A stretch of 64,000 bases of DNA, from positions 186,001 to 250,000 of the forward strand of contig NZ_BMLK01000001.1 of assembly GCF_014645195.1 (NCBI RefSeq), written 5' to 3'. This document shows positions 62,437 through 64,000 of the stretch, piece by piece (position 1 is the stretch's first letter; the number at the start of each line of letters is the position of its first letter). Below the pieces are notes generated by a model. The model was given only the letters and a program-made list of their open reading frames with translations, did no database searches and was not told the origin of the DNA. The stretch comes from Novosphingobium indicum (GTDB taxonomy: Bacteria; Pseudomonadota; Alphaproteobacteria; Sphingomonadales; Sphingomonadaceae). The position numbers and the translations under genes are program-made.

Positions 62437-62862
62437 ATGCTGCTGCACATCATCGCCCGCGGGAAGATCGCCCGCTCGCCCGAAGCCGAGCTGCTTGAGC
62501 GCTACGCCAGGCGCTTGACCTGGCCGTTCAAGCACAGCGAGTTGCCCGATAGTGGCGGAAAGATTCCGCCGCCCACCCAGACACCCGTTCGCGAAGTGCT
62601 CCTCGACGAGCGCGGCAAGGCCATGACCAGCGAGGAGTTCGCGGCCCTGCTCGGCCGCTGGCGCGACGAGGGCGTGCGCGAATGCCGCTTCCTCATCGGC
62701 GCCGCCGACGGCCACGGCGACGAAGCCCGCGCGCAGGCCGATCACCTCCTGTGCTTCGGCAAGATGACGTGGCCCCACCTGATGGCCCGCGCAATGCTGG
62801 CCGAACAGCTCTGGCGCGCGACGGCCATCCTTGCGGGGCATCCTTATCATCGGTCGGGGTAA
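62437..62862 (+). CDS. rlmH: 23S rRNA (pseudouridine1915-N3)-methyltransferase RlmH
   Basis: A 141-residue SPOUT methyltransferase: LLHIIARGKIARSPEAELLERYARRL start, LDERGKAMTSEEFAALLGRWRDEG, FLIGAADGHGDEAR and the knot-forming C-terminus LMARAMLAEQLWRATAILAGHPYHR. The short C-terminal GYHR motif needed for dimer activity is intact (HPYHRSG). It is followed by a repeat element. Confidence 0.96.
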   Translation: MLLHIIARGKIARSPEAELLERYARRLTWPFKHSELPDSGGKIPPPTQTPVREVLLDERGKAMTSEEFAALLGRWRDEGVRECRFLIGAADGHGDEARAQADHLLCFGKMTWPHLMARAMLAEQLWRATAILAGHPYHRSG

Positions 62863-62882
62863 AAACTTCGCTGGCCTAATTT

Positions 62883-62971
62883 CGTCATCCCAGCGCAGGC
62901 TGGGGACCGCTATCGATCTTACGCAACGTTGCTTTGTACGGCCCGCGATCCCAGCCTCCACCGGGATGACG
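62883..62971. repeat. REP-like inverted pair (palindromic intergenic element)
   Basis: CGTCATCCCAGCGCAGGCTG (62883-62902) and its inverted near-copy ending 62971 (ATCCCAGCCTCCACCGGGATGACG region) match at about 19 of 24 positions and enclose 40 bp. The core CGTCATCCC-GC-AGGC-GGG is typical of short repeats scattered through sphingomonad genomes. It lies between rlmH and the EnvC-like gene. Confidence 0.6.
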
Positions 62972-63031
62972 GTTCGGCATGACGCCACTTCCCTCTTTCC
63001 GCGCGACTCGCGGCCCTCTAGGTAGGACGCC

Positions 63032-64000
63032 GTGAAGCCCGCTGTCCGCCTTGCCCTGATCCTCGCCGCGAGTGCCTCTGCCGTGTTCGCCACGCAGGCG
63101 CTGACGCAGCAGGGGACGCTGGCGGTGCTCGATCCCGCTGCCGACGCGACCAAGGCGCAGGAAGACATGCTGGCGGCCCGGCGTGAGGGCGAAGCGGCGC
63201 GCAAGCGGGCGGAAAAGCTCGAGGCGCGTGCACGCGAAGTCACCGAGCAGGCCGAGAAGACCGCGCGTGACGCGGCGGCGGTGGCGGCGCGAATCCAGGA
63301 GACCGAAGCGGCGATCGCGGCGCAGCAGGCCAGGATCGACCTGATTGCCTCGCAGCGAGCGAAGTTGCGCGCCGAACTGGCGGCCAAGCAGGACCCGCTC
63401 GCCCGCCTGACGGGGTCTTTGCAGCGTCTCTCGCGCCGTCCGCCGGTGCTGGCCCTGCTGCGGCCCGGCACGGTGCGCGAAGCCGTCTACATGCGCGCAC
63501 TGCTCGATACCGTGCTGCCCGAAGTGCAGGCCCGCACCGCCGACTTGCGCAGCGAGATCGAGCGCGGGCGCACGCTGGAGCAAAGCGCGCAGGCGGCCGA
63601 GGCGGATCTTACGCAGACCGAAAAGCAGTTGCGTGATCGCCGCCAGCGCCTCGCCGCGCTCGAATCGCAGCAGCGGCTCGCCAGTCGCAAGGCCAGCGGC
63701 ATTGCTGCACGTGAAAGCGAACGCGCGCTCGCCTTTGCCGAAAAGGCGCGCGATCTGGGCGATCTGGTGGAGACCATGGGCAAGCAGGGCGAACTGCGCG
63801 AGCAGCTTGCGGGGTTGCCCGGTCCGATCATGCGCCCGCCGCGGCCCGAGGAAGCGCAGGTCGTCGAAGCCTCGCAGTTCACGCCGCCGCCGGAAGGCCT
63901 GCCGAGCTACATGCTTCCCGTCACCGGCCGAGTCGTCACTGGCTTCGGCGAGGATGCGCCGGGGCAGGCGCGGTCTTCCGGGTTGGTGCTCGCGACGCGG
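63032..64000 (+). CDS. EnvC-like murein hydrolase activator, N-terminal part (3' end outside window)
   Basis: 323 codons are visible from the GTG at 63032. A signal peptide (1-21, LALILAASASAVFA) is followed by a long coiled coil (about 40-130 and 170-240, rich in E/A/K/R heptads), a Pro-rich linker (~265-295) and the start of the LytM/M23 domain (LPSYMLPVTGRVVTGFGEDAPGQARSSGLVLATR). Such proteins activate amidases or cleave septal peptidoglycan during division. The remainder of the M23 domain lies beyond base 64000. Confidence 0.87.
   Translation, partial: MKPAVRLALILAASASAVFATQALTQQGTLAVLDPAADATKAQEDMLAARREGEAARKRAEKLEARAREVTEQAEKTARDAAAVAARIQETEAAIAAQQARIDLIASQRAKLRAELAAKQDPLARLTGSLQRLSRRPPVLALLRPGTVREAVYMRALLDTVLPEVQARTADLRSEIERGRTLEQSAQAAEADLTQTEKQLRDRRQRLAALESQQRLASRKASGIAARESERALAFAEKARDLGDLVETMGKQGELREQLAGLPGPIMRPPRPEEAQVVEASQFTPPPEGLPSYMLPVTGRVVTGFGEDAPGQARSSGLVLATR

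Noticed and set aside
63703..63718. TGCACGTGAAAGC half-site in the EnvC-like gene
   Set aside because: About 12 of 16 parS positions and no palindrome; likely chance.

Overview
The window looks like the replication-origin and centromere region of a sphingomonad-type alphaproteobacterium (Sphingomonadales; Novosphingobium/Sphingobium-like, genus not certain). Evidence for this: high GC; the helicase / S4 protein / FdxA / CarD gene order; several families that I associate with sphingomonads or alphaproteobacteria (DUF1491, DUF6489, a PopZ-like DUF2497 protein, UrcA); the hemE / ppsR gene pair; and the mnmE-mnmG-rsmG-parA-parB block. No rRNA, tRNA, CRISPR array, prophage or insertion sequence was recognised. 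Almost everything is chromosomal core.

Layout. 1-4.9 kb: end of a helicase, S4 RNA-binding protein, fdxA, carD, a small lipoprotein, tsaC/sua5 and an AAA ATPase. 4.9-8.6 kb: sorbosone-dehydrogenase-like beta-propeller protein, free Met-sulfoxide reductase, glycine-zipper protein and TerC. 8.6-12 kb: rho, a small secreted protein, hemJ and hemE, all leftward. 11.95-12.29 kb: candidate chromosomal oriC between divergent hemE and ppsR, with an AT-rich tract and several DnaA-box-like 9-mers. 12.3-18.8 kb: rightward ppsR-maf-aroE-coaE-dnaQ-hpf-ptsN-thioesterase-DUF1491-cell wall hydrolase. 18.8-28.6 kb: xth, erpA-like, CBS protein, [2Fe-2S] ferredoxin, thioesterase, PopZ-like protein, tolC with a degenerate PIMT-like partner, fumarase, a LytS/LytTR two-component pair and UrcA. 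28.8-36.7 kb: lipid kinase, phosphoesterase, a PadR-DUF1700-GIN operon, SnoaL-like protein, rplM-rpsI, ctaA-cutA and a MerC-like protein. 36.7-42.5 kb: thiSG, an orphan hypothetical behind a long hairpin, quinone reductase, glutamate-synthase-like and dienelactone-hydrolase-like genes. 42.5-48.1 kb: mnmE-mnmG-rsmG-parA-parB, carrying a cluster of parS sites. 48.1-51.1 kb: acyl-CoA ligase and pyrD. 51.2-57.9 kb: Rrf2 regulator and the suf Fe-S operon (sufB, a DUF559 protein, sufC, D, S, T, a GNAT protein, sufA). 58-64 kb: bactofilin, M23 peptidase, proA-nadD-rsfS-rlmH and the start of an EnvC-like murein hydrolase activator.

How it fits together: genes on both sides of 12.1 kb point away from the proposed origin. 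ParA, ParB and at least four strong parS sites (42.7-46.3 kb), plus a variant palindrome at 38.65 kb, form the segregation system. A PopZ-like protein and a bactofilin are candidate polar or scaffold partners. The suf operon, erpA-like gene, FdxA, a thioredoxin-like ferredoxin and class I fumarase give a strong iron-sulfur theme. The points most worth a second look are the oriC/parS architecture, an apparent small RNA or attenuator between pyrD and the suf operon, a catalytically degenerate DUF559 protein embedded in that operon, and long unexplained hairpins near 18.0, 38.07 and 38.66 kb.
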